From assembly GCA_009746045.1 (NCBI GenBank), contig RPFO01000022.1, forward strand, positions 64,001 to 128,000: DNA of 64,000 nucleotides. Direction: 5' to 3'. The translations under genes were made by a program, and so were the position numbers. Under the pieces are notes generated by a model that made no database searches, was not told the DNA's origin, and worked only from the letters and a program-made list of their open reading frames with translations. The DNA comes from Mesostigma viride (Eukaryota; Streptophyta; Mesostigmatophyceae; Mesostigmatales; Mesostigmataceae). Positions 14,650 through 28,239 of this stretch are shown in pieces (position 1 is the first letter of the stretch; each line of letters begins with the position of its first letter).

Positions 14650-17600
14650 GTGTGACGGCGTTCAGACTAGCGGTTACGGGCCGTTACTCGCGGCTCCGCA
14701 GGATTTCAGGATTTGCCCTCGTTCGTGGGGTGCGATCAGGCCGTACGGTACGGCGCCCGCGGCGATGTCAGGATGTTCGGGTTTCTCCCTTGCGCAACAC
14801 GATCGTAGTTAAGTAGTTGACAAGTTGGGGGCCCCTGCGGGGCCCAGACTTTTTGGCGCCTGAGCGGGCGATTGGCGCGTACACCCGCGGGATGCGTCCT
14901 CGGGAACGCCGGCGCCACGCGGGGTGCGCAGTGCGAAGGGGCAGTGGCCGAGGGCGCCGAGGCGGGGGGGCCAGCGGGAGCCCAAAAATTTCGGTTCCGT
15001 ACGGCCGTTTTTGGGGCTGAGCCCCCTGCTTTTCACAGTTTCTAGCCGTTTTTTGCCACGCTCCCCGTCTGAACACGTTCAGTTGTGTCATCCCGCTAAA
15101 ATTGGCACGAAAATTGCGTGGGAAGTAGGCCGAACCGAAAATTTAACCGACAAACCGTTCAAAATAGGGTTCGAACTAAATTTTCCGCACACTTCTCGTT
15201 CAGTCTGAACAGTCGAAATTTCCCGTTCAGTCTGAACCCTTAGTATTTCTAGTATTTTGTTTGGAGAGAGATCCTTCGTGTATAAACTCTTCCTCCCAGC
15301 CGTATATGCCCCCCGGCATTTCTTGCGCATTTTGCTGAATTCAGCTTCTGTTCAGAATAGGTAAGACTCGATCTTAGGAGGGTGTGACGGCGTTCAGACT
15401 AGCGGTTACGGGCCGTTACTCGCGGCTCCGCAGGATTTCAGGATTTGCCCTCGTTCGTGGGGGTGCGATCAGGCCGTACGGTACGGCGCCCGCGGCGATG
15501 TCAGGATGTTCGGGTTTCTCCCTTGCGCAACACGATCGTAGTTAAGTAGTTGACAAGTTGGGGGCCCCTGCGGGGCCCAGACTTTTTGGCGCCTGAGCGG
15601 GCGATTGGCGCGTACACCCGCGGGATGCGTCCTCGGGAACGCCGGCGCCACGCGGGGTGCGCAGTGCGAAGGGGCAGTGGCCGAGGGCGCCGAGGCGGGG
15701 GGGCCAGCGGGAGCCCAAAAATTTCGGTTCCGTACGGCCGTTTTTGGGGCTGAGCCCCCTGCTTTTCACAGTTTCTAGCCGTTTTTTGCCACGCTCCCCG
15801 TCTGAACACGTTCAGTTGTGTCATCCCGCTAAAATTGGCACGAAAATTGCGTGGGAAGTAGGCCGAACCGAAAATTTAACCGACAAACCGTTCAAAATAG
15901 GGTTCGAACTAAATTTTCCGCACACTTCTCGTTCAGTCTGAACAGTCGAAATTTCCCGTTCAGTCTGAACCCTTAGTATTTCTAGTATTTTGTTTGGAGA
16001 GAGATCCTTCGTGTATAAACTCTTCCTCCCAGCCGTATATGCCCCCCGGCATTTCTTGCGCATTTTGCTGAATTCAGCTTCTGTTCAGAATAGGTAAGAC
16101 TCGATCTTAGGAGGGTGTGACGGCGTTCAGACTAGCGGTTACGGGCCGTTACTCGCGGCTCCGCAGGATTTCAGGATTTGCCCTCGTTCGTGGGGGTGCG
16201 ATCAGGCCGTACGGTACGGCGCCCGCGGCGATGTCAGGATGTTCGGGTTTCTCCCTTGCGCAACACGATCGTAGTTAAGTAGTTGACAAGTTGGGGGCCC
16301 CTGCGGGGCCCAGACTTTTTGGCGCCTGAGCGGGCGATTGGCGCGTACACCCGCGGGATGCGTCCTCGGGAACGCCGGCGCCACGCGGGGTGCGCAGTGC
16401 GAAGGGGCAGTGGCCGAGGGCGCCGAGGCGGGGGGGCCAGCGGGAGCCCAAAAATTTCGGTTCCGTACGGCCGTTTTTGGGGCTGAGCCCCCTGCTTTTC
16501 ACAGTTTCTAGCCGTTTTTTGCCACGCTCCCCGTCTGAACACGTTCAGTTGTGTCATCCCGCTAAAATTGGCACGAAAATTGCGTGGGAAGTAGGCCGAA
16601 CCGAAAATTTAACCGACAAACCGTTCAAAATAGGGTTCGAACTAAATTTTCCGCACACTTCTCGTTCAGTCTGAACAGTCGAAATTTCCCGTTCAGTCTG
16701 AACCCTTAGTATTTCTAGTATTTTGTTTGGAGAGAGATCCTTCGTGTATAAACTCTTCCTCCCAGCCGTATATGCCCCCCGGCATTTCTTGCGCATTTTG
16801 CTGAATTCAGCTTCTGTTCAGAATAGGTAAGACTCGATCTTAGGAGGGTGTGACGGCGTTCAGACTAGCGGTTACGGGCCGTTACTCGCGGCTCCGCAGG
16901 ATTTCAGGATTTGCCCTCGTTCGTGGGGGTGCGATCAGGCCGTACGGTACGGCGCCCGCGGCGATGTCAGGATGTTCGGGTTTCTCCCTTGCGCAACACG
17001 ATCGTAGTTAAGTAGTTGACAAGTTGGGGGCCCCTGCGGGGCCCAGACTTTTTGGCGCCTGAGCGGGCGATTGGCGCGTACACCCGCGGGATGCGTCCTC
17101 GGGAACGCCGGCGCCACGCGGGGTGCGCAGTGCGAAGGGGCAGTGGCCGAGGGCGCCGAGGCGGGGGGGCCAGCGGGAGCCCAAAAATTTCGGTTCCGTA
17201 CGGCCGTTTTTGGGGCTGAGCCCCCTGCTTTTCACAGTTTCTAGCCGTTTTTTGCCACGCTCCCCGTCTGAACACGTTCAGTTGTGTCATCCCGCTAAAA
17301 TTGGCACGAAAATTGCGTGGGAAGTAGGCCGAACCGAAAATTTAACCGACAAACCGTTCAAAATAGGGTTCGAACTAAATTTTCCGCACACTTCTCGTTC
17401 AGTCTGAACAGTCGAAATTTCCCGTTCAGTCTGAACCCTTAGTATTTCTAGTATTTTGTTTGGAGAGAGATCCTTCGTGTATAAACTCTTCCTCCCAGCC
17501 GTATATGCCCCCCGGCATTTCTTGCGCATTTTGCTGAATTCAGCTTCTGTTCAGAATAGGTAAGACTCGATCTTAGGAGGGTGTGACGGCGTTCAGACTA

Positions 17601-18778
17601 GCGGTTACGGGCCGTTACTCGCGGCTCCGCAGGATTTCAGGATTTGCCCTCGTTCGTGGGGGTGCGATCAGGCCGTACGGTACGGCGCCCGCGGCGATGT
17701 CAGGATGTTCGGGTTTCTCCCTTGCGCAACACGATCGTAGTTAAGTAGTTGACAAGTTGGGGGCCCCTGCGGGGCCCAGACTTTTTGGCGCCTGAGCGGG
17801 CGATTGGCGCGTACACCCGCGGGATGCGTCCTCGGGAACGCCGGCGCCACGCGGGGTGCGCAGTGCGAAGGGGCAGTGGCCGAGGGCGCCGAGGCGGGGG
17901 GGCCAGCGGGAGCCCAAAAATTTCGGTTCCGTACGGCCGTTTTTGGGGCTGAGCCCCCTGCTTTTCACAGTTTCTAGCCGTTTTTTGCCACGCTCCCCGT
18001 CTGAACACGTTCAGTTGTGTCATCCCGCTAAAATTGGCACGAAAATTGCGTGGGAAGTAGGCCGAACCGAAAATTTAACCGACAAACCGTTCAAAATAGG
18101 GTTCGAACTAAATTTTCCGCACACTTCTCGTTCAGTCTGAACAGTCGAAATTTCCCGTTCAGTCTGAACCCTTAGTATTTCTAGTATTTTGTTTGGAGAG
18201 AGATCCTTCGTGTATAAACTCTTCCTCCCAGCCGTATATGCCCCCCGGCATTTCTTGCGCATTTTGCTGAATTCAGCTTCTGTTCAGAATAGGTAAGACT
18301 CGATCTTAGGAGGGTGTGACGGCGTTCAGACTAGCGGTTACGGGCCGTTACTCGCGGCTCCGCAGGATTTCAGGATTTGCCCTCGTTCGTGGGGGTGCGA
18401 TCAGGCCGTACGGTACGGCGCCCGCGGCGATGTCAGGATGTTCGGGTTTCTCCCTTGCGCAACACGATCGTAGTTAAGTAGTTGACAAGTTGGGGGCCCC
18501 TTCGGGGCCCGGACTTTTTGGCGCCTGAGCGGGCGATTGGCGCGTACACCCGCGGGGTGCGTCCTCGGGAACGCCGGCGCCACGCGGGGCGCGCAGTGCG
18601 AAGGGGCAGTGGCCGAGGGCGCCGAGGCGGGGGGCCAGCGGGAGCCATAAAATTTCGGCTTCGTACGGCCCGTCCGCAGGCGGAGCCCCCTGCTTTTCCC
18701 AGCTTCGAGCCGTTTCCTGGCACGCTCCCCGTCTGAACACGTTCAGGCAAGTCATCTCGCTAAAGGTCCACCGGGACG
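14650..18778. repeat. Expanded array of 733-base sub-repeats, unit 3
   Basis: The landmark gtgtgacggcgttcag recurs at 14650, 15382, 16115, 16848, 17581 and 18314, a spacing of 732-733 bases. The copies between about 15200 and 18300 look identical to each other; the first and last carry the differences seen in other units. A related half-copy precedes the array from about 14150. Short frames repeat with it on both strands, but the period of 733 is not a multiple of three, so no long frame crosses copies and I treat the array as non-coding. Confidence 0.95.
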
Positions 18779-20086
18779 AAATAATTACGTACATGCAAAT
18801 TCCAGGCTATGGCGGTACAGAAAACTGATTGGTGTAGGAGCATCGATGCATGGATTCGTTCCAAATATTCTAGGCTTTTTTTATGAGTTATGGCTGGGAC
18901 GAGTAGGTCATCCAGCGACATCTGGGTGTAGTTCGTGACATGTTTCCCTACCCTTTTGGTAATGCCCTTGGTGCCAGGCCAGGTCAGAATATGCCGCCCT
19001 GGCTGGCCAAGCCGCTGGGGGCCTGCCAGACCAAAGTCCCTATATGAGTGTGCTTTGGTCCCTGTATGGACACTAAATTGTTTTAGGTTAGTTTGTGGAC
19101 ATTACCATGCAAGGTGCAACTGGCTCCTATTTTTAGGCGCGAGTTGGACACGATTTGAGGGCTAAAAGCTAAAGATGTTTGCTGAGACAGCTAGCCCGCA
19201 ACACACGTAGCATAGTTGTCACACTTCATGTAGTGTTCAAGTTGGGGCATGTGCAGACAATGTTTGTTCCAACTCTGATTTATTATAATGAGTTGTCTTG
19301 AGCACTTCATAATGAGATTAGCACAGCTCATTTTAAGACACACCACCGCATCTTTATCAAACAATCCCATGCAATTCCCAACTTCACCATGGAATGGCCT
19401 TCAAATGTTAGCATGTGCACGATCGCTCATGCCCACTTCAAAATCAGCTTAAGAAAGAAAGTTTTGTATTCGCTAACTTCTTTATAACCACCACCAGTAT
19501 GGGGCAACCACAGGCCCTCACTGTGACCACTGTGACCACGGCAAGGGCACGCCATCACATGCAGCCATAAATGTATCTAACGAGGCAAGGCCAGCTGGTA
19601 TCCAGGCGGCATGTTGCCACCACACACGTCTCGGTTACAGCGCGGTCACCCATCTTCATGTCCCTGCAAATATGCACCCCATAACAACGTGTGACAACCC
19701 ACAAGACCCCACGGTGCCCTTTTGCGGGATCGCAGGGCATGGCAGGGCATGTGCGTGTGTACCACCCCTACCTGCCTGCCCAACGCCCCACTCCCCATGC
19801 CCCAAGTTTCATGGCTCGTGCCCTAGGTCCCCTGCCCCGTCCCACCTGCCCACTGTGCCCTTGCTTGTGACTTGCCTCTGACCACATCACGTGGCTGAGG
19901 GCCTGCCCCATGCCCCAGTCCCCACGACCTGTGACTCATAGCTTCAGAAAGGCTCCCCCTGCCCCCTGCCGCCTGGACCCTGCCCCCCGCCCCCTCCCCC
20001 CTTCCCCCTGTCCCCATGCCCTCCTCCCTGTGGTGCCCCCGCTGGCTGGCTTGCCAATAATCACATCTCGTGCATGAGGCTGCCTT

Positions 20087-20088
<2 letters not shown>

Positions 20089-20158
<70 letters not shown>
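20089..20158. repeat. (CTGG)n microsatellite in unit 4, first tract
   Basis: About 17 uninterrupted CTGG tetramers. Confidence 0.96.
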
Positions 20159-20160
<2 letters not shown>

Positions 20161-20527
20161 CCATGCCACATACCCCACGGCCCAAGCCTCGTGCCCCATG
20201 TCCCCTGCCAGCCTGCCTGCCTACACATGCAAAGGAAAGTTTCATGGCTCGTGCCCCAGGTCCCCTGCCCCGTCCCACCTGCCCACTGTGCCCTTGCTTG
20301 TGACTTGCCTCTGACCACATCACGTGCAAGTGGCTGAGGGCCTGCCCCATGCCCCAGTCCCCACGACCTGTGACTCATAGCTTCAGAAAGGCTCCCCCTG
20401 CCCCCTGCCGCCTGGACCCTGCCCCCCGCCCCCTCCCCCTTCCCCCTGTCCCCATGCCCTCCTCCCTGTGGTGCCCCCGCTGGCTGGCTTGCCAATAATC
20501 ACATCTCGTGCATGTGGCTGCCTTGCT

Positions 20528-20700
<173 letters not shown>

Positions 20701-22129
20701 CCTGACCCATGCCACATACCCCACAACCCAAGCCTCATGCCCCATGTCCCCTGCCAGTCTGCCTGCCTACACATGCAAAGGAAACAAACATGGCCCCGCT
20801 GGCACAATGCAAAGCACACCTGGTTGATCAGGTAGCGGGCACGCCTGCACAATGAGACATCAAAATTACACAGCCAGCAAAGCAAAATTCAGTGTGCAAG
20901 CCAATGGGGCCTACGTTTGACAGCAACTATGATGAATCCATGTAGAAAAATGGCACAACGCATGGTTGCCCACCTGCACGTACAGCCCAGTAAAAATTCA
21001 CGTGCAGCAAACTGTCTACCTATGCGTGAATTTGGCTTCAGCCCAGTAAAAATCTGCACAACACAAATATTGCACAGCCATTAGAGCAAAGCAAAATGTT
21101 CACTGTTCAAGCCACTTGGGCTAACTTTGGATATGCAGGATGGAAGCCATGTAACACAGCATGACACACCCCGTGGACGCTCACCTTCACCCATATAGCC
21201 CAGTGAAAACTCACGTGCAAAGCAAGGCAGCTTATCACACGCAAAACCAACATCAACGTCAGGCAGCACAGCAGTCAACGACTCCCAAAATTGGTGCATG
21301 AGCAATCATCCATGAGCAATCATGGGCTTTCCCTGCCCAGTCTGTTCCAGAAGAAAGCAACACGGAGGACGTGGCAATGACATTCCCAAGGAGAATGAAG
21401 AGGACGCACCCCACGGATACGACAATGGAAGACAGACTCTTGGTCCGGTAGGTGCACGCTGCGACCAAGAAAATTCGTCTGGAAAAAGGGAAATTGCATA
21501 AGATTACGGTAAACGTAAATCACATTAGATAAAAGCAGATACATGGACCACATCTTTGACACAAATCGCCATCGCCAGCGTTCGTCCCGTGCCAAGCAAT
21601 CCAGCGCTCAATCGCCATTGTCTATGGTGACACCAGACATTCGTTTGCCCCATCCCACGTCTTCCATGAACAGCAAAACTGATTTTACAAGGCGTGAAAT
21701 ACGTAAAACTGAAGAATGACGACACTGAAACAAAACAATCTGATGACGACGTTCAATTTCCAGGTCGCTGGCTATTGTACAGCAAATGCCATAGCGACAC
21801 GGACCTCTCCCACGCAGGTAGCACGGGGTTGACGCCCCGCCAGCTCAGAAAGTTTCCTACGTACTCTTCCAATACAAATTGTTGAAGTATAAAAGCCATG
21901 AATTCGCATTCCCCATCCCGATTTTACATGCTACGTCGCCCGCCATCGCCAGCCAGCAACAACTATGATTGCTTCCGCAGCACGTTGCTTTTTTTCATTA
22001 ACATTTTTTGCCCCGACCATGCCGCTTTTATTATTCACGTTCACTTTACCCATTGCCACTGCCCAGCCTGGTGCGTTCGACGCGACGCTCGCCCCGCCCT
22101 GCACGCGAACTAAAATTTGGTACGGTTCG

Positions 22130-22960
22130 ACCGGTCCAACTTTCCCCGTTCGGCCTGAACACTTCAAGTCCGTATTTTTTTCAGGGTCCGAGGCTTGGGA
22201 GCCCAGCGGGAGCCCAAAAATGTCGGTTCCGTATGGCCGATTTATGGGCGGAGCCGTTTTTTCACGGCTTCCAGCCGTTTTTTGTACAGAAATCGTTCAG
22301 AAATAGAATCGGACTAAAATCGGTCAAAAATCGCCTCACGGTTCAGAGTATCTAAGGCAAGAGTTTGGAGATTCAGATTCGGCACAAACTCTTGCCCCCA
22401 GCCGTACATGCCCCCCGGCATTTCTCGCGCATTTTGCTGAATTGAGCACCCGTTCAGAATAGGTGACAGTCGATCTTAGGAGGGTGTGACGGCGTTCAGG
22501 CCGGCGGTTACGGGCCGTAACTCGCGGCTCCGCAGGATTTCAGGATAGTAGCCGTTCGTGGGGGTGCGATCAGGCCGTACGGTACGGCGCCCGCGGCGAT
22601 GTCAGGATGTTCGGGGTTCTCCCTTGCGCAACACGATCGTAATATAGTAGTTGACAAGTTGGGGGCCCCTTCGGGGCCCGGACTTTTTGGCGCCTGAGCG
22701 GGCGATTGGCGCGTACACCCGCGGGGTGCGTCCTCGGGAACGCCGGCGCCACGCGGGGCGCGCAGCGCGAAGGGGCAGTGGCCGAAGGCGCCGAGGCGGG
22801 GGGCCAGCGGGAGCCATAAAATTTCGGCTTCGTACGGCCCGTCCGCAGGCGGAGCCCCCTGCTTTTCCCAGCTTCGAGCCGTTTCCTGGCACGCGCCCCG
22901 TCTGAACACGTTCAGGCAAGTCATCTCGCTAAAGGTCCACCGGGACGAAATAATTACGTA
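22130..22960. repeat. GTTCAG-box sub-repeat, unit 4 (one copy)
   Basis: Single copy with the landmark near 22485 and a TTC-loop GGGCCCC hairpin. The upstream half is shortened and more diverged than in any other unit. Confidence 0.82.
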
Positions 22961-24267
22961 CATGCAAATTCGAGGGTATGGCGGTGCAGAAAACTGATTG
23001 GTGTAGGAGCATCGATGCATGGATTCGTTCCAAATATTGTAGGCATTTTTTATGAGTTATGGCTGGGATGAGTAGGTCATCCAGCAACATCTGGGTGTAG
23101 TTCGTGGCATGTTTCCCTACCCTTTTGGGAATGCCCTTGGGGCCAGGCCAGGTCAGAATATGCCGCCCTGGCCGGCCAAGCCGCTGGGGGCCTGACAGAC
23201 CATATACAAGTCCCTATATGAGTGTGCTTTGGTCCCAGTATGGACACTAAACGGTTTTAGGTTAGTTTGTGGACATTACCATGCAAGGTGCAACTGGCTC
23301 CTATTGTTAGGCGCGAGTTGGACACGATTTGAGGGCTAAAAGCTAAAACTGTTTGCTGACACTGCTAGCCCGCAACACACGTAGCGTAGGTGTCACACTT
23401 CATGTAGTGTTAAAGTTGGGGCATGATGCAGACAATGTTTGTTCCAACTCTGATTTATTATAATGAGTTGTCTTGAGCACTTCATAATGAGATTAGCACA
23501 GCTCATTTTAAGACACACCACCGCATCTTTATCAAACAATCCCATCCAATTCCCAACTTCACCATGGAATGGCCATCAAATGTTAGCATGTGCACGATCG
23601 CTCATGCCCACTTAAAAATCACCTTAAGAAAGAAAGTTATGTATTCGCTAACTTCTTTATAACCACCACCAGTATGGGGCAACCACAGGCCCTCACTGTG
23701 ACCACTGTGACCACCGCAAGGGCACGCCATCACATGCAGCCATAAATGTATCTAACGAAGCAAGGCCAGCTGGTATCCAGGCGGCATGTTGCCACCACAC
23801 ACGTCTCGGTTTCGGCGCGGTCACCCATCTTCATGTCCCTGCAAATATGCACCCCATAACAACGTGTGACAACCCACAAGACCCCACGGTGCCCTTTTGC
23901 GGGATCGCAGGGCATGGCAGGGCATGTGCGTGTGTACCACCCCTACCTGCCTGCCCAACGCCCCACTCCCCATGCCCCAAGTTTCATGGCTCGTGCCCCA
24001 GGTCCCCTGCCCCGTCCCACCTGCCCACTGTGCCCGTGCTTGTGACTTGCCTCTGACCACATCACGTGCAGGTCCCTGAGAGCCTGCCCCATGCCCCAGT
24101 CCCCACGACCTGTGACTCGTAGCGTCAGAAAGGCTCCCCCTGCCCCCTGCCGCCTGGACCCTGCCCCCCGCCCCCTCCCCCCTTCCCCCTGTCCCCACGC
24201 CCTCCTCCCTGTGGTGCCCCCGCTGGCTGGCTTCCCAATAATCACATCTCGTGCATGTGGCTGCCTT

Positions 24268-24530
<263 letters not shown>

Positions 24531-24898
24531 GACCCATGCCACATACCCCACGGCCCAAGCCTCGTGCCCCATGTCCCCTGCCACCCTGCCTGCCTACACA
24601 TGCAAAGGAAAGTTTCATGGCTCGTGCCCCAGGTCCCTTGCCCCGTCCCACCTGCCCACTGTGCCCCTGCTTGTGACTTGCCTCTGACCACATCACGTGC
24701 AGGTGGCTGAGGGCCTGCCCCATGCCCCAGTCCCCACGACCTGTGACTCATAGCTTCAGAAAGGCTTCCCCTGCCCCCTGCCGCCTGGACCCTGCCCCCC
24801 GCCCCCTCCCCCTTCCCCCTGTCCCCATGCCCTCCTCCCTGTGGTGCCCCCGCTGGCTGGCTTGCCAATAATCACATCTCGTGCATGTGGCTGCCTTG

Positions 24899-25051
<153 letters not shown>

Positions 25052-25382
25052 CCATGCCACATACCCCACGCCCCAAGCCTCGTGCCCCATGTCCCCAAGT
25101 TTCATGGCTCGTGCCCCAGGTCCCCTGCCCCGTCCCACCTGCCCACTGTGCCCTTGCTTGTGTCTTGCCTCTGACCACATCACGTGCAGGTGGCTGAGGG
25201 CCTGCCCCATGCCCCAGTCCCCATGACCTGTGACTCATAGCTTCAGAAAGGCTCCCCCTGCCCCCTGCCGCCTGGACCCTGCCCCCCGCCCCCTCCCCCT
25301 TCCCCCTGTCCCCATACCCTCCTCTGTGGTGCCCCCGCTGGCTGGCTTGCCAATAATCACATCTCGTGCATGTGGCTGCCTT

Positions 25383-25434
<52 letters not shown>

Positions 25435-26789
25435 CCTGACCCATGCCACATACCCCAAACCCCAAGCCTCGTGCCCCATGTCCCCTGCCAGCCTGCCTGT
25501 CTACACGTGCAAAGGAAACAAACATGGCCCCGCTGGCACAATGCAAAGCACACCTGGTTGATCAGGTAGCGGGCACGCCAGTGTGCAAGCCAATGGGGCC
25601 TACGTTTGACAGCAAGTATGATGAATCCATGTAGAAAAATATGGCACAACACATGGTTGCCCACCTGCACGTACAGCCCAGTAAAAATTCACGTGCAGCA
25701 AACTGTCTACCCATGCGTGAATTTGGCTTCAGCCCAGTAAAAATCTGCACAACACAAATATTGCACAGCCATTAGAGCAAGTCTAACTTTGGATATGCTG
25801 GATGGAAGCAATATAGCACAGCATGACACACCCCTAGTTGCTCACCTTCACCCATATAGCCCAGTGAAAACCCACGTGCAAAGCAAGGCAGCTTATCACA
25901 CGCAAAACCACCATCAACGTCAGGAAGCACAGCAGTCAACGGCTCCCAAAATCGGTGCATGAGAAATCATCCATGAGCAATCATGGGCTTTCCCTGCCCA
26001 GTCTGTTCCAGAAGAAAGCAACACGGATAACGTGGCAATGACATTCCCAAGGAGAATGAAGAGGACGCACCCCACGGATACGACAATGGAAGACAGACTC
26101 TTCGTCCGGTATGTGCACGCTGCGACCAAGAAAATTCGTCTGGAAAAAAGGAAATTGCATAAGATTACGGTAAACGTAAATCACATTAGATAAAAGCAGA
26201 TACATTGACCACATCTTTGACACAAATCGCCATCGCCAGCGTTCGTCCCGTGCCAAGCCATCCAGCGCTCAATCGCAACTGTCTATGGTGACACCAGACA
26301 TTCGTTTGCCCCATCCCACGTCTTCCATGAACAGCAAAACTGATTTTACAAGGCGTGAAATACGTAAAACTGAAAAATGACGACACTGAAACAAAACAAT
26401 CTGATGACGACGTTCAATTTCCAGGTCGCTGGCTATTATACAGCAAATGCCATAGCGACACGGACCTCTCCCACGCAGGTTGCACGGGGTTGACGCCCCG
26501 CCAGCTCAGAAAGTTTCGTACGTACTCTTCCAATACAAAATTTTGATGTATAAAAGCCATGAATTCGCATTCCCCATCCCAATTTCACATGCTACGTCGC
26601 CCGCCATCGCCAGCCAGCAACAACTATGGTTGCTTCCGCAGCACGTCGCTTTGTTTCATTAACATTTTTTGCCGCTTTTGTTATTCACGTTCACTTTACC
26701 CATTGCCACTGCCCAGCCTGGTGCGTTCGACGCGACGCTCGCCCCGCCCTGCATGCGAACTAAAATTTGGTACGGTTCGACCGGTCCAA

Positions 26790-27422
26790 CTTTCCCCGTT
26801 CAACCTGAACACTTCAAGTACGTATTCTTGTCAGGGTCCGAGGCGGGGGGGGCCAGCGGGAGCCCGAAAATTTCAGTTTCGTACGGCCGTTAGGCGGGCT
26901 GAGCCCCCTGCATTTCACAGTTTCGAGCCGTTTTTTCCCATGCTCCCCGTCTGAACACGTTCAGTTCACTCATCTCGCAAAAAATTGCACGGAAATTGCG
27001 TGGGAAGTAGGCCGAACCGAATATTGAACAAAAAACCCGTTCAGAAATGTGTTCGAACTCAATTTTCGTTCAGTCTGAACACTCGAAATTTCCCGTTCAG
27101 TCTGAACCCTTAGTAAATCAAGTAGGATGTTTTGTAGATTTAGATTCGGCAAACAACATCCCCCCCATCCGTATATGCCCCCCGGCATTTCTCGCGCATT
27201 TTGCTGAATTCGGTTTCTGTTCAGAACACCTCAGACTCGATCTTAGGAGGGTGTGACGGCGTTCAGGCCGGCGGTTACGGGCCGTAACTCGCGGCTCCGC
27301 AGGATTTCAGGATTTGCCCTCGATCGTGGGGGTGCGATCAGGCCGTACGGTACGGCGCCCGCGGCGGTGTCAGGATGTTCGGGGTTCTCCCTTGCGCAAC
27401 ACGATCGTAGTTAAGTAGTTGA
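26790..27422. repeat. GTTCAG-box sub-repeat, unit 5 (partial)
   Basis: One copy that stops before the hairpin, at the end of the macrosatellite. The landmark gtgtgacggcgttcag is near 27249. Confidence 0.82.
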
Positions 27423-27600
27423 TAGTGGCCGAGGGCCGGTATTTAGCAGGGTTGGGCGTAAAGGGGGTAAGGGGGTTGACGTAATTACGTAAACACGTAA
27501 AATGGCCGAAAGGGTGACGTAGAACGTAACGTAGACGTAGAAGTTTACGTGCGTAACGTAAAGACGTAACGTAACGTAAACACGTAAAGCCGCACAAAAG
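27423..27600. repeat. ACGTAA-rich stretch at array edge
   Basis: Clustered variants of taACGTAA and ACGTAG at irregular spacing, densest at 27475-27590. It lies between the truncated macrosatellite unit and the copia remains. No coding frame is convincing. It could be a degenerate minisatellite or the end of an uncharacterised element. Confidence 0.6.
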
Positions 27601-28137
27601 ATGATTTTTGTCGAGAAAGTAAACAACCTTTATTAATCAACTTAATACTTTATTAGGATTCACGTCACAGAATGTAGGACTCAGGCCCTCGGCCAGAGGG
27701 CCAGCTGCTGGGAGCAGTGCGTGTGTGCGGAGACTATGAGTATACCGACGATGGTTGCAACAGGATTTAGAGTGGTCCCATCAATTTATGCAATCGGACA
27801 GATTCTTCCGAAGCTTCAGTTTCTGAAGGTAGCTTTGCGCAAGGTCTTGCGCGCAAAGTATGCGGATGTAAAGGTACATGCAAAGTGAGTGAACAGGAAT
27901 GCACTGCCACCGACTGTACGTTCTGTTGAGCACATGGCCTAATCACGACAAAAATGTCCAAGTATCTTCTAATCAACTGGTACGAGGACTAATTATTCTT
28001 GACGGAAGTCCTGTCCGTCCAATCTCAGGCTCGCAGTCTCGTCTGATCATATACAGCTCCCTGCCACATTAAACGTAAATACTTCGACCAAACTAATAAC
28101 TTTTTGCTAAGCGGCAGGTGTATCGATACTTCTGACA
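27601..28137 (-). mobile_element. Probable copia 3' LTR (outer end not resolved)
   Basis: Read on the minus strand, the copia pol remains are followed by a purine run and then TGTCAGAAGTATCGATAC, a typical LTR beginning. The other LTR edge is not visible because no second LTR is in the window. AATAAA-like signals (tttatt on the plus strand near 27629 and 27649) suit a poly(A) region. The extent given is the space up to the ACGTAA stretch and is a guess. Confidence 0.45.
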
Positions 28138-28146
28138 CCCCCCCTT
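28138..28146 (-). other. Polypurine tract of copia element
   Basis: AAGGGGGGG on the minus strand, directly before the LTR-like TGTCAGAAG. This is where plus-strand DNA synthesis is primed in LTR retrotransposons. Confidence 0.5.
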
Positions 28147-28239
28147 ACTCGGTACACATGCTGCAAATGAAAACCTTTCCACAGCACTGAACCAACTGAC
28201 TGGAAGCTGTGATGATGTCCCTGGCAACCGTCATCTGGG

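Noticed and set aside
14736-18583. Repeated short frames on both strands of the 733-base sub-repeats
   Set aside because: The period is not a multiple of three, the frames are Arg/Pro/Gly-rich as expected of GC-rich non-coding DNA, and opposite strands are equally open.
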